Source of the DNA: Nonomuraea muscovyensis
GTDB lineage: Bacteria; Actinomycetota; Actinomycetes; Streptosporangiales; Streptosporangiaceae
Direction: 5' to 3'
NCBI RefSeq assembly: GCF_014207745.1
Contig: NZ_JACHJB010000002.1
Location: forward strand, 1,240,001-1,304,000
DNA: 64,000 bases
The notes under the pieces were generated by a model. That model ran no database searches and was not told the origin of the DNA. It saw only the letters and a program-made list of their open reading frames with translations. A program made the translations under genes and the position numbers. Shown one piece after another: positions 42,778 to 52,052 of this stretch (position 1 is the first letter of the stretch; the number at the start of each line of letters is the position of its first letter).

Positions 42778-43359
42778 TCACCGGGGCGGGAGGACGTTCT
42801 CCCGGTAGGCGTCGGACACGTTGCCGGGAGCCTGGTAGACGCAGACCACGTACGTCTCGTGCCCCCGGGCGCCCCGCCCCGCGGCCCGCGCGCAGCCCAG
42901 CCGGGTCGTCGCCTTCCAGACCACCTGGGTGAACAGGCCCGTGCGGGAGGAGAAGCCCGGGTTGCGGTAGTCGTAGGACCCGCTGCCCTCGTACCACTTC
43001 CGCACGCCGTCCGCGCAGGACGCCACCCGGCCGGCCGAGGATGTCTGGAACCAGTACTGGTTCTCGCCGTAGTCGGCGCCGAGCCCGCTGTGTCCGCCCC
43101 GCAGCCCGTCGTACCGGGTGACGTGGGTGACCCGCTGCTTGGCGTAGGCGACGAGTGCCTCGTCGACCGTCAGGGCCGGCGCCCGGTGGCGGGCCCGCAG
43201 GGCGTTGTGGGAGGTGAGGCAGTCGTTCTGGAAGGCCGCGTCCATGCGGAGCGGCAGGGGCGGGCGGGCCCACGCCGAGGCGGCCGGCCCGGCCACGATC
43301 ACCAGCGCGGCGAGAGCGCTCACGGTCGTCGCCGCCTTGACTGTCCGGCGGAAGGGCAT
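42778..43359 (-). CDS. secreted CAP/SCP domain protein
   Basis: 193-residue exported protein: signal peptide (residues 1-31, RRTVKAATTVSALAALVIVAGPAASAWA), then a CAP domain of the pathogenesis-related/allergen superfamily. Seen: LTSHNALRARHRAPAL near residue 47, GLGADYGENQYW with the conserved histidine-glutamate region, FTQVVWKATTRLGCARA and YVVCVYQAPGNV; cysteines could form two disulphides. Bacterial CAP proteins are of unclear function. ATG at 43359 with ACGGAGACGAG upstream. Confidence 0.88.
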   Translation of the reverse strand: MPFRRTVKAATTVSALAALVIVAGPAASAWARPPLPLRMDAAFQNDCLTSHNALRARHRAPALTVDEALVAYAKQRVTHVTRYDGLRGGHSGLGADYGENQYWFQTSSAGRVASCADGVRKWYEGSGSYDYRNPGFSSRTGLFTQVVWKATTRLGCARAAGRGARGHETYVVCVYQAPGNVSDAYRENVLPPR

Positions 43360-43611
43360 CTCGTCTCCGTTCCGTTCGCACCTCGTCAGGCCGTTTTGCC
43401 TGGTCAGTGGGGCAAGGCGCGAACAGATAGAAGATCTCAGCCCGGTGACGGCACGACGATGTCGGTGGCGGACAGCCTCCGGGGCGCGGATTTGCGGCGT
43501 GGCGCGTGTAACGAGCAGGCGCGGGCCCGCGAAGTGCGGGCACAGGCGGCATAACACCCGAAGGACGACGGTCACGCGTCGTACGGCGACAGGCCGCAGG
43601 TCACCGGCGCG

Positions 43612-45090
43612 TCAGGGAGCCGGAGGATCCGACGGCAGGTACGCGAACCACTGTCCCGGCCGGACATCCTGCAGCGGCCGCCTTTCCCAGGCCAGCAGGA
43701 ACGGCGCCGGAACCGAACGGCCCCGGTCCACGGCGATCACCTGCTTCCCCGCGGCCTCGGCGCCGCGCACCGCGGTGGGCACGTCGCCCTGCCTCGGCCA
43801 GTTCAGGACGGTGTGCCCCTCGCAGCCCATCCGGTAGGCGATCTGCACCGCGTGCTCGCCGTACACGAGGCACGGAGGGTGGACGCGCAGGCTCTCCAGA
43901 CCCCGGGCGACCCGCACCTCGGCCTCTCTCTTGGCCAGCCGAGGTGCGACGATCTTGTCCAGCGTCACACCCTGCAGGGTGCAGTGCGCGAGGAAGCCCG
44001 CGGCGACCAGGCAGGCGCCGGCCCTTCGCGGCGCTCTCCCCCGGGCGCCCTCCAGCAACGCGAGTGCGCCGTGCGCGATCGGGAAGGCCAGCAGCGCGTA
44101 CGTGGGAAGCAGGAAGCGGGGCGCCGCGTACCCGACCAGGAAGACGTAGGGCACGGCCAGCGACACGCCGGCCAGGGCCGGCACCAGGGATTCGGCCGAC
44201 AGGCCACGGCGTCGGGCCGCGTACAGACCGAGCAGGACGAGGACCGGGATCACGCTCCACCACAGCACCCAGGACGACACGGCGGGCCCGCAGTGCGCGG
44301 GAGGCCGGCACAGGAGCGGGCCGTTCAGCGCTCGGGCGTGCTCGTACAGCGTGAAGTGCAGCCCGGTCTCGTTGGCGGCTCCGGCGGCCTGCCAGCGCGC
44401 GAGCGGCCCGCCGAACCTGACGTACGCCTCGACGATCCAGTCCGCCCATCCGGCGGCGAACCCGGCGACCAGCGCGATCGCCGCTCGGGGCCGCCGCCAT
44501 CCCGGCACGGCGAGCGCCGACCCCAGCGCGAGGACGAGCCAGATGCTGTCGGGAGGCCTCACCAGAGCCACCGCCGCCACGCACAGCGCCAGCCCCGCCA
44601 CGGAGCCGCGACCGCCCCCCGGCCGCACACAGCGCAGGAAGAACCCGACGGCGGCCACCGCGCCGAACGCCACCCACATGTTCGGCATGGCCTCGTTGCC
44701 GTAGAACAACGCCAGCCACAGCGACGCGAACAGCAGCGCCGCCAGAGGGGCCACGGCCCCTGGACGGAGCCGCAGCCACGTCCCGAACGACGCGTACAGC
44801 GCCAGGGCCGACAGCAGGCACAGGTAGACTCGCAGGGCCTCCGTCGAGGACGTCACCAGCGTGACCGGCGCGACGATCAGGGTGATCCCGCGGGCCCGAG
44901 GGGCGATGAACTCGACCGTGGGCACGCGGGGGTCGACCTGGCTGACGTAGACCACCTCGTCCCAGCCCAGCCCCATGCCGGGGCCGACCACGATCAGCTG
45001 GACGATCCCGTAGCAGCCGGTCACCAGTATCAGCAGCGCCCGCCAGGGGTCGGCCCGCAGCCACGAGCGCATCGACGCGTTTGGTCTCAT
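43612..45090 (-). CDS. GT39-like membrane glycosyltransferase
   Basis: 492-residue polytopic membrane protein with about ten helices. Seen: GWDEVVYVSQVDPRVP after the first helix, the DE motif at the first extracytoplasmic loop that marks dolichyl/polyprenyl-phosphate-mannose dependent enzymes of GT-C type (mannosyltransferase or ArnT-like), and a soluble C-terminal region after about residue 400 with CLVYGEHAVQIAYRMGCEG. It would transfer a sugar from a lipid carrier at the membrane's outer face; acceptor unknown. ATG at 45090 begins just before the first helix. The frame is open 114 codons further upstream (see 45091-45472). Confidence 0.75.
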   Translation of the reverse strand: MRPNASMRSWLRADPWRALLILVTGCYGIVQLIVVGPGMGLGWDEVVYVSQVDPRVPTVEFIAPRARGITLIVAPVTLVTSSTEALRVYLCLLSALALYASFGTWLRLRPGAVAPLAALLFASLWLALFYGNEAMPNMWVAFGAVAAVGFFLRCVRPGGGRGSVAGLALCVAAVALVRPPDSIWLVLALGSALAVPGWRRPRAAIALVAGFAAGWADWIVEAYVRFGGPLARWQAAGAANETGLHFTLYEHARALNGPLLCRPPAHCGPAVSSWVLWWSVIPVLVLLGLYAARRRGLSAESLVPALAGVSLAVPYVFLVGYAAPRFLLPTYALLAFPIAHGALALLEGARGRAPRRAGACLVAAGFLAHCTLQGVTLDKIVAPRLAKREAEVRVARGLESLRVHPPCLVYGEHAVQIAYRMGCEGHTVLNWPRQGDVPTAVRGAEAAGKQVIAVDRGRSVPAPFLLAWERRPLQDVRPGQWFAYLPSDPPAP

Positions 45091-45472
45091 GAGGCACTTC
45101 TTAGCGCCGCTCCCTGCGCGGGCGCGGGCGCGACGAGGAGATTTGCCGCAAGAGATGCGCAGCCATGACGCTGTTCCGGCGGAGCGGGAGCCATGGCACA
45201 GCCCGCGGTCGCCCGGATCGGCGAGGTCGTCCACCAACAGCCCCCGGCCCGGCTTCGCCTTGGGCGCGGTGATCGTCGTCGGCCTGTCCCAGTTCCGGCG
45301 CTGCGTGGCCAGGTGGCCCCGCAGGATCCGGTCGTGTCCGAGCCCCGGAACCTCGGGCCGCGGGTGCGCGTAGAACCGCCAGCCGACCCGGTACGGCCAT
45401 CCGCGGTCGTCGTACGTGTACGTCCAGGTCACCTCGGACGTCCCGAGGGCCGAAGGCAGGGTGGCTGACCGG
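45091..45472 (-). other. open frame upstream of the GT39-like gene, undecided
   Basis: On the minus strand the GT39 frame stays open to a GTG at 45432 and reads VTWTYTYDDRGWPYRVGWRFYAH, HPRPEVPGLGHDRILRGHL and so on, soluble and with a YD-repeat-like start. It is either an N-terminal extension of the transferase, a separate fragment, or chance. No ribosome site supports the GTG. No other gene seen. Confidence 0.3.
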
Positions 45473-47470
45473 TCAGCGCCACGGGCGGTGGACGATCTTC
45501 TTCGTGGAGCGGCCGGGGTAGACGACGATCAGGTGCTCTTCGGTGGGCGCGTCGGGGTCGTCCTCGTCCCACTCGAACGCGCGGGCGTAAACGCGCATCC
45601 GGTAGCGGCCGGGGCCGTCGACGGCCAGGTTGGGCAGCGGCCGGAGCGCCCCGCTGTCGCCGCCCTCGGGGTACGGCGGTACGACCAGGCGGCCGCTGCG
45701 GCTGACGACGCCCACCTCGACCACCTTGTCCCAGCCTTCGAGCCGGAGCGGTGGGGCGGCGCCGAACGCCTTGACGGTGAGGCACATCGGCTCGTTCTCG
45801 CCGTAGGTCGTGATGGCGGCGCTGCTGCCGGCGGCGTCGATGAACCCGTCGTCGATGGCCTTGAAGATGTCGCCACCCGCGCCCTCGGTGCTGTCCCGGT
45901 CGTCGAAGACTTCGTAGCCGCCCCCTTCGAAGAGCGAGTACGCGGCCGTGCCCTGCCGCCTTCCTCGCAGCTTCGGCCAGGGGTCGGCACATCGGGCGTT
46001 CGCCTGCGTCTGCCACGCGGCCAGCTCCCGCTCCAGCTCTTCCTGCTCGCGTGCCTCGTCCGCCCGCTGCCGGGCGACGACGGCGGGGCACAGGAACTCC
46101 AGGGCGTCGCCGAGTTCGCCCGCGCTCGCCGACCCGCCCGCCCGCCGGAGCAACACCTGCCGCTCCTCGACATCGGGCACCGCACACAGCTCCTTGCCGT
46201 ACGCCAGGACGAGCTGATCCGGCAGGTCCTCGGGGAACATCGGCGTCCCTGTGAAGGCGTGATCCCTGGCGCGGCACAGGAACGCCCGCCGCCGGTCCTC
46301 CGGTCGGGTGTCGGCGTATGCCCTGACTTCCTCGCGGCATGCCTCACCCGTGCCGGTGAAGGTGAACCGGGCGCCCTCCTCGGCGCCGACCACGACGAGC
46401 GGCAGCACGAGCGCGACGGCGACCGGCAGCCGCGACCCGCGGCCGGTGGCGGGCCGGGCGGCGGTTCCAGCGGCGGGCATGTCGGCGGGCCGGGCGAGCT
46501 CGTGCGCGGTGCGCGCCAGCCACACCGTGTAGAGCACGCCGAGCGCGTTCACCACCAGCCCCGGGCCGTCGAACAGCAACTGCTCGCTCCGGACGAGGCT
46601 GAGCACGGGGAAGGCCAGCGGGGCGATGAGGGCGGCCCTTCCGATGTTGATCGTGGCGCTGCTCCACCGCCCGTCACGGCGCTGCCCGACGAGGATCATC
46701 ACTGTGCACCCGAAGTTCGCCAGCCCCAGCAGGCTGATCACCTGGAGCCCGGAGCCGTCGAGGAAGAACAGCAGCGCCGGCGCCAGCACGCCGATCAGGC
46801 CGAGCGCGAGGGTGATCGCCCGGAACAGGGCCGAGACACCGGACAGGACCCGCACCAGCAGGATCACCGTGGCGGCCCACACGACCAGGCTCGCGACGTA
46901 CTCCACGGTGTCGGACAGCACTTCCACGAGCTCCCAGAGCACCAGGTCGCCGGCGACGCCCGCATAGAGCAGGCGCCGAAGCCAGACCACGCTGCGCGGC
47001 AACCCCTCGGCGCGTGGCAGCGCGGGACCACGCAGCACCTGCCACAGCATCCACGCGTTGAGCCCGCAGATCCCGGTGAGCAGAGGCCATACCCAGTCTC
47101 CCTGCGCCGAGAAGGCCCACGTCGTGGCCGTCGCGGCCACCGACAGCGCCGACAGATCGCCGGACACGGCGGCGAGCGCCGAGGTGACGGCAACGGCGGA
47201 CAGGTAGAGCGCGACGACGACGGCGGCCACGCGCCCGAAGCGGTATCGGCCGGCGGCGGCCCAGATTCGAGTGACGATTCGGATGATCTTAGTGGTGTGT
47301 CCGAGACGCCCGTACATCCTGCCGCCCGGTCCGGGGCGCCTGCCATCAGCCAGGCGCTGGACGTGGAGCATCTGCACGGCCATCGCCGGATCCTGCACGA
47401 TGCGGGAGAAACGCGGCACACGTGCATCCACTCCCCAGTCCGGTGCCAGCGTGGACGCGCGCTTGCGCAT
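45473..47470 (-). CDS. large multi-pass membrane protein, unknown function
   Basis: Up to 665 residues, not recognised. Seen: a hydrophilic start, eight or nine membrane helices between about residues 75 and 365, and a soluble C-terminal half (about 370-665) with eight scattered cysteines (CREEV, FLCRA, ELCAVP, FLCPA, ARCAD, EPMCL), suggesting disulphides outside the cell, and a helical EAREQEELERELAAWQTQANA stretch. ATG at 47470 has GGTGGACAG upstream; other in-frame ATGs upstream and downstream are possible. Same strand as the GT39-like gene; a role in the envelope is a guess. Confidence 0.6.
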   Translation of the reverse strand: MRKRASTLAPDWGVDARVPRFSRIVQDPAMAVQMLHVQRLADGRRPGPGGRMYGRLGHTTKIIRIVTRIWAAAGRYRFGRVAAVVVALYLSAVAVTSALAAVSGDLSALSVAATATTWAFSAQGDWVWPLLTGICGLNAWMLWQVLRGPALPRAEGLPRSVVWLRRLLYAGVAGDLVLWELVEVLSDTVEYVASLVVWAATVILLVRVLSGVSALFRAITLALGLIGVLAPALLFFLDGSGLQVISLLGLANFGCTVMILVGQRRDGRWSSATINIGRAALIAPLAFPVLSLVRSEQLLFDGPGLVVNALGVLYTVWLARTAHELARPADMPAAGTAARPATGRGSRLPVAVALVLPLVVVGAEEGARFTFTGTGEACREEVRAYADTRPEDRRRAFLCRARDHAFTGTPMFPEDLPDQLVLAYGKELCAVPDVEERQVLLRRAGGSASAGELGDALEFLCPAVVARQRADEAREQEELERELAAWQTQANARCADPWPKLRGRRQGTAAYSLFEGGGYEVFDDRDSTEGAGGDIFKAIDDGFIDAAGSSAAITTYGENEPMCLTVKAFGAAPPLRLEGWDKVVEVGVVSRSGRLVVPPYPEGGDSGALRPLPNLAVDGPGRYRMRVYARAFEWDEDDPDAPTEEHLIVVYPGRSTKKIVHRPWR

Positions 47471-47978
47471 GCTGTCCACCGTCGAGACGGTCGATAGCCA
47501 CATCGACAACGACCCGACCTCCTGCCGCCTGGTCCGTGCCAGGAAGGGACAACCCACGGCGCATGTCCCCTACCTACGGCGTCGCCGGCTGCCCAAATCC
47601 ACAACCTCAACGAGCGCGGGCGGTGGCGTCACCACGCGAAAGGGCGCTCCCGCCTCGGATGGGTGGTACGGCCGGATCGGGTGTTGCGTTCGGACCCCGG
47701 GATGGTGTTATCGTGCAAGTGGCTCATCGATCTGGTCGATCTGATCCCTTGTCGATGTGAAGCCTTTCTCTTGCCGTCGCTGAGCGTCGGCATTCCGTTT
47801 CCGCCCGCTTCTGAGGGCGTCGCTCCCCGTTCGGCAACCGGCCGCGTCATCACCCGCCTTTCCTGTGCGTCGACCGACCGCCGCCTGCCGGGACTTCATC
47901 GCGTCATGCCCACCGTCGAACCGAACCGGTGCGCATTCCGCCTTTCCTTCATCCACCTCCCGTCGTGAGGACACACCC
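47471..47978. promoter_or_regulatory. leader region of the compact rho gene
   Basis: No protein gene supported. An imperfect hairpin at 47721-47763 (GGCTCATCGA ... TCGATGTGAAGCC) includes a smaller repeat ATCGA-TCTGG-TCGAT (47726-47740). The stretch 47860-47978 is C-rich and G-poor on the RNA strand (GCCGCCTGCCGGGACTTCATCGCG, CCTTTCCTTCATCCACCTCC), the kind of sequence Rho itself favours, so autoregulation is conceivable. Confidence 0.35.
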
Positions 47979-49151
47979 ATGACCACCACCACCGACAAGC
48001 CTGCGAAGAGGCGCATCCCGACCGCTGCCCCGGCAGCCCTGAACAGCGCACGCCCAGCCGCCGAGAATCAGGAGGTGACCGGGGTCGTCGACGTCCGCGA
48101 CCACAGGGTCTACCTCAGGGCGAGTGGCTACCTCCCCGGCGAGCACGACATCTGCCTGCCTGTCGCACACGCGAAAGCGCTCGGCCTGCGCGCGGGTGAC
48201 CTGATCACCGCAAGACTGCGGCGGCCCTCCGGCAAGTCGGCCGAGGTGGTGTCGATCGACCATCTGGACCTGGGCAGGCAGCGGCTGCGCTTCGCCGATA
48301 TGACACCCGTCCATCCCCAGAGCCGCCTCCTTCTGGAGACGGAATCATCGATCACGCGCCTGATCGACCTCATCACCCCGGTGGGCCTGGGGCAGCGCGG
48401 CCTGATCGCCGCGCCGCCGAAGGCCGGCAAGACCATGGCGCTCAAGGCCATCGCTGACGCCATCGCAGCAAAGCATCCTGCTGTCGACCTCATGGTGGTG
48501 CTCGTGGGCGAGCGCCCCGAGGAGGTGACCGACTTCCGCCGGCAGGTGCGCGGCGAGGTCATCGCTTCGACGTTCGACCAGCCGGAACGCGACCATACGG
48601 CGCTCGCCGAACTGGCGATCGAGCGGGCCAAACGGCTCGTTGAGCGCGGCCGGAACGTCGTCGTCCTCCTCGACTCCTTGACCCGGCTCGGCAGGGCGTA
48701 CAACGTCATCGCCCCCAAAGGCGGCAAGACGCTGACGGGTGGGATCGACGCGTATGCCGTCCACCGGTCGAAGCAACTGTTCGGCGCGGCCCGAGCGACC
48801 GAGGAAGGCGGCTCGCTGACCATCGTGGCGACCGCGCTTGTCGAGACCGGTTCGCGGATGGACGACTACCTCTTCGAGGAGTTCAAGAGCACCGGCAACA
48901 TGGAGTTGCGGCTCGACCGGGCTCTCGCCGAGCAGCGCCTGTTCCCCGCCGTGGACGTTTCCTCCTCCGGGACGCGCAGAGAGGAGATGCTCCTCACTCA
49001 CGAGGAGCGGGAGATCGTGTGGAGGCTCAGGCAGGTGCTCGCCGGTCTGAACCGCGAGCAGGCACTCACCGGGATACTCGATGGTGTACGCACGTCGCCG
49101 TCCAACGCGGCCTACCTCCGGAAGCTCGCGCTCTCGCAAGACCCGCGCTGA
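47979..49151 (+). CDS. compact transcription termination factor Rho paralogue
   Basis: 390-residue hexameric RNA helicase of the Rho family. Seen: a short N-terminal tail, then the OB-fold RNA-binding domain (about residues 28-100) with GVVDVRDHRVYLRASGYLPGEHD, ATPase P-loop APPKAGKT near residue 145, LVGERPEEVTD, Walker B LLDSLTRLGRAYN, R-loop GGKTLTGGID and the arginine-finger end FKSTGNMELRLDR. All catalytic parts are present, but the N-terminal helix bundle and the long charged insertion of the housekeeping actinobacterial Rho (normally well above 550 residues) are missing. ATG at 47979 with GTGAGG upstream. Probably an additional, specialised Rho. Confidence 0.88.
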   Translation: MTTTTDKPAKRRIPTAAPAALNSARPAAENQEVTGVVDVRDHRVYLRASGYLPGEHDICLPVAHAKALGLRAGDLITARLRRPSGKSAEVVSIDHLDLGRQRLRFADMTPVHPQSRLLLETESSITRLIDLITPVGLGQRGLIAAPPKAGKTMALKAIADAIAAKHPAVDLMVVLVGERPEEVTDFRRQVRGEVIASTFDQPERDHTALAELAIERAKRLVERGRNVVVLLDSLTRLGRAYNVIAPKGGKTLTGGIDAYAVHRSKQLFGAARATEEGGSLTIVATALVETGSRMDDYLFEEFKSTGNMELRLDRALAEQRLFPAVDVSSSGTRREEMLLTHEEREIVWRLRQVLAGLNREQALTGILDGVRTSPSNAAYLRKLALSQDPR

Positions 49152-49284
49152 GACCGACGAGGTTGTCAGGGGTTCGTCGGGTCGGGCCGGGCGAAGCACT
49201 CTGCGGTGGGGGATGCAGGCCCGAGATGAGACACCGCCTGCGCAGCAGAGGTCCTCATGCCGGGAGGACGGGAGGAACGCACTG

Positions 49285-49533
49285 GTGAAGCGCTGGGTCG
49301 CACGCATGTATCCGGACCCTGCCGATGAGGCCGTCGGCGTCACCCGCGGGGACGTATTCGAAGTCCTGGACCACGACGACGTTGTGGCCGGCGATGTGGA
49401 ACCACGCGACCACCCGGAAGTGCCGCTCTCGCCGGCCCAGCGAGATGCGGTGCTGGAGCGGCTGGGCTACGTCCGGACCGGCCCGTGGATAGAGGAGAAC
49501 GAACGAGCGGAAGCCTCCGTGCGTCCACGATGA
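49285..49533 (+). CDS. small conserved-looking hypothetical protein
   Basis: 82-residue acidic protein starting GTG at 49285 with GGAGGA ten bases upstream. It reads KRWVARMYPDPADEAVGVTRGDVFEVLDHDD, later LSPAQRDAVLERLGYVRTGPW; no motif or membrane segment is recognised. Stands 133 bases after rho. Function unknown. Confidence 0.5.
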   Translation: MKRWVARMYPDPADEAVGVTRGDVFEVLDHDDVVAGDVEPRDHPEVPLSPAQRDAVLERLGYVRTGPWIEENERAEASVRPR

Positions 49534-49674
49534 TCAGACGGCCTCCGCCCTCTCGACCCACGGCGAGTGCACTCGCCGCCCCTTGGATGCTCTCGGCTCG
49601 CGGGCGCTGAGTTCGCGGGCGTCAGGGGCGGTCAGGTCGCCCCGCGGATCCGCACGTGACCGGCGGCGCCGTGG
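49534..49674. other. short convergent intergenic region
   Basis: Between the small protein and the convergent permease gene. No gene, and no convincing terminator hairpin seen. Confidence 0.3.
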
Positions 49675-50451
49675 TCACGCGTCGCGGAGTCGCAGCACCA
49701 GCCCGCCGCACAGCAGCGCGACGGCGGCCCAGCAGGCCGTCACCCCGAGGCCGGCCCAGGGGCCGAGCGGCAGGGTGGACAGGCTCGTGGTCGCCTGGAC
49801 CGCCAGCCCGGCGTTCATCGGTGAGACCTGCCAGAGGAGGCGTTGCCAGTCCGGGTCGGCGACCAGGGCCGGCACCACCGCCGGCACGTACAGCAGGCCG
49901 AACACCACCCCGAGCGCGGCAGCCGAGTCGCGCAGCACCATGCCGACGCCGAGGCCGAGCAGGGCGATCAGCGCCAGGTAGAGCACCGACCCGGCGACCG
50001 CGCGCAGCGTCGGCCCGTCCGCGAGGGACAGCGGCGGCTGCCCGTGCGCCGGGACGAACCCGTTGCCCGGCAGGATGAGCCGCCCCGCCAGCAGCGACCC
50101 GAGCACGGCGACGCTCCCCGACACCAGGGCCAGCCCGGTCACGACGGCCGCCTTCGCGGCCAGGACGGCGGTCCGGCGCGGCATCGCGGCCAGCGTGAGC
50201 CGGATCATGCCGGTGCCGTACTCGCCGCCGACCGCGAGGACGGCCAGGATGACGACGGCCGCCTGGGCGACCTGCACTCCCATGAGGCTGATCTTGACGG
50301 CGTCGTACGCGCAGCCGGCGGGCGGGCAGGACACGGTCGTCGCCGCCGCCGCGCTGACGGCGACGCTCAGCGCGACGACGGCCGTCAGGAGCCGGCCGGT
50401 GTCCGCGACGGTGCGCAGCTTGGTCCACTCGGCGCGCAGATGCCGTCTCAC
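49675..50451 (-). CDS. ABC-2 type permease
   Basis: 258-residue membrane subunit with about six helices. Seen: the RAEWTKLRTV opening common to this permease type, then GGEYGTGMIRLTLAAMPRRTAVLAAK and the paired helices up to a C-terminal ALLCGGLVLRLRDA. GTG at 50451 overlaps the upstream permease stop (GTGA). Third gene of the ATPase-permease-permease operon. Related exporters move antibiotics, lipids or peptides; substrate unknown. Confidence 0.82.
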   Translation of the reverse strand: MRRHLRAEWTKLRTVADTGRLLTAVVALSVAVSAAAATTVSCPPAGCAYDAVKISLMGVQVAQAAVVILAVLAVGGEYGTGMIRLTLAAMPRRTAVLAAKAAVVTGLALVSGSVAVLGSLLAGRLILPGNGFVPAHGQPPLSLADGPTLRAVAGSVLYLALIALLGLGVGMVLRDSAAALGVVFGLLYVPAVVPALVADPDWQRLLWQVSPMNAGLAVQATTSLSTLPLGPWAGLGVTACWAAVALLCGGLVLRLRDA

Positions 50452-52052
50452 ACGTCGCTCCGGTGCAGCCGGACGATGGCCAGGGCGACGGCGAGCGCGG
50501 CGTAGCCGCAGCTGACGGCCAGCCCCGCCCAGGGCGGGAGCGGGTAGTAGCCGGCCTGCGGCGTGTACGTGTCGAGCACGTGCGCGTACTCCGGGACGCT
50601 CTGCCAGATCGCGAACCCGGCCGCGGGGGTGAGCCGCAGCAGCCACTGCGCCGCCTCCGCCGGCAGGACGGACGCGGTCGCCAGGATGTGGGGCACCACT
50701 GTCACGGCGATGGCGCCGGTGACCGCCGCGGCGCTGCTGCGGAACAGGAAGCCCAGGCCGAGCGCGAGGACCGCCGTGGCGGCGAACAGCGCCGCGACCC
50801 CGGCCACGACCCGCACCTCGGTCAGCCAGGGCACCGGCAGAACCTGGTTGCCGTTGTCGCGCAGGATGCCCGTGCCGTACGTGACCGCGACGGCGCAGGC
50901 CGCCAGGGCGGCCACGAAGGTCACCGCGACGATCACGACGGCCTTGGCCGCCACCACCCGGCCGCGGGCGGGGACGGCGAGCAGGCTCGTGCGGATCAGG
51001 CCGCGCCGGTACTCGGCCGTGACGAACGACACCGCCACGACGATCACCACGATGAGGCCGGCCGGCACTCCGGTCAGGGTGTTCTCGACGGACATGCCCT
51101 CCGCGCTCGGCCCGATGTCGCCGACCCCGGTCACCGTGAAGGTGGCACCCGACGTCTCGGCCCTGCCGGGGTGGTGCGGCGAGCCGTCCGGCTCCAGGGT
51201 GACGCCCACGTCGTCGTGCCGCCACGCCTCGCCGGACGTGCCGCCGCCCAGGCTCACCTCGTCGAAGACGGCGGTGGTCTCGGCGAAGCGCACCGCCGTG
51301 ACGGACCCGCCGAGATCGCCCCGCGTCACGGTCAGGTCGCCGGGGGACGCCGCGAACATCCCGATCCGCACGGTCGCCGGCAGCCCGGCCAGGCGGACGG
51401 ACCCGAGGGTGGTCCACCGCGCGCCGTCCGCGGACTCCGCCCCGGTGACCGTCTCGCCGGAGCGGGTCAGCCGCAGCCAGCGTGGGGACTGCCGGGACAC
51501 GCCGCCCGGCCGGCCGGCGACGTCGTGCGTGTAGTTGTGCTGCATCCGCACGCCGTGGGCGCCGGTCACCATCACCGCCGCGTACGCCGAACCCTGCCGG
51601 GTGCCGTCCTTGACGAGCACCCCGGCCTTCGCCCACGGGACGACCCCCGAGACGACGTTCCGGACGCCGGGGGTGGCGTCGGGCTTGCGGATCTGCCCGG
51701 TCATCGAGGTCACGCGGACGGTGATGGAGCCGTCGCCGGTCAGTGACCGGTGCACGAAGAAGAACTTGTCGTTCACCGCGCCGCCGTCCGGCCCGACCGG
51801 GACGGCGGGGCAGGCGGCGTCGGTGGGGCCGCACGACGCGTGGCTGCTCGAGGCCGACAGCAGCCCGAGCAACGCGGTGACCAGCGCCGCGACCGCCAGG
51901 CCGGCGACCCACCCGCGGATGGTGCGGAACTTCGTCCACTCGGCGTGCACCTGCCTGGCGAACCCGCCGCCCGGCACGCGCGTGCCACGCGGGCCCGCGT
52001 CGTCGGTGGCCCGGACCCGCGGGCGCGCCTGCCCGCCCTGCGCCCCGCTCAT
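50448..52052 (-). CDS. ABC-2 permease with large extracytoplasmic beta domain
   Basis: 534-residue permease. After the cytoplasmic start HAEWTKFRTIRGWVAG and helix one (about residues 48-68) comes a soluble insertion of about 240 residues before the remaining helices; it reads as a concanavalin-like beta sandwich (DKFFFVHRSLTGDGSITVRV, PWAKAGVLVKDGTRQGSAYA, PRWLRLTRSGETVTG, ATVRIGMFAASP), similar in pattern to DUF1349-type carbohydrate-binding domains. The rest has the usual five helices with VTAEYRRGLIRTSLLAVPARGRVVAAK. ATG at 52052 overlaps the ATPase stop (ATGA). The ectodomain should face outside and may capture a substrate or sense the surface. Confidence 0.82.
   Translation of the reverse strand: MSGAQGGQARPRVRATDDAGPRGTRVPGGGFARQVHAEWTKFRTIRGWVAGLAVAALVTALLGLLSASSSHASCGPTDAACPAVPVGPDGGAVNDKFFFVHRSLTGDGSITVRVTSMTGQIRKPDATPGVRNVVSGVVPWAKAGVLVKDGTRQGSAYAAVMVTGAHGVRMQHNYTHDVAGRPGGVSRQSPRWLRLTRSGETVTGAESADGARWTTLGSVRLAGLPATVRIGMFAASPGDLTVTRGDLGGSVTAVRFAETTAVFDEVSLGGGTSGEAWRHDDVGVTLEPDGSPHHPGRAETSGATFTVTGVGDIGPSAEGMSVENTLTGVPAGLIVVIVVAVSFVTAEYRRGLIRTSLLAVPARGRVVAAKAVVIVAVTFVAALAACAVAVTYGTGILRDNGNQVLPVPWLTEVRVVAGVAALFAATAVLALGLGFLFRSSAAAVTGAIAVTVVPHILATASVLPAEAAQWLLRLTPAAGFAIWQSVPEYAHVLDTYTPQAGYYPLPPWAGLAVSCGYAALAVALAIVRLHRSDV

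Noticed and set aside
49675..51939. 754-codon reading that extends the last permease upstream
   Set aside because: The first two thirds are an out-of-frame shadow of the second permease; the true start is the GTG in the GTGA overlap at 50451.
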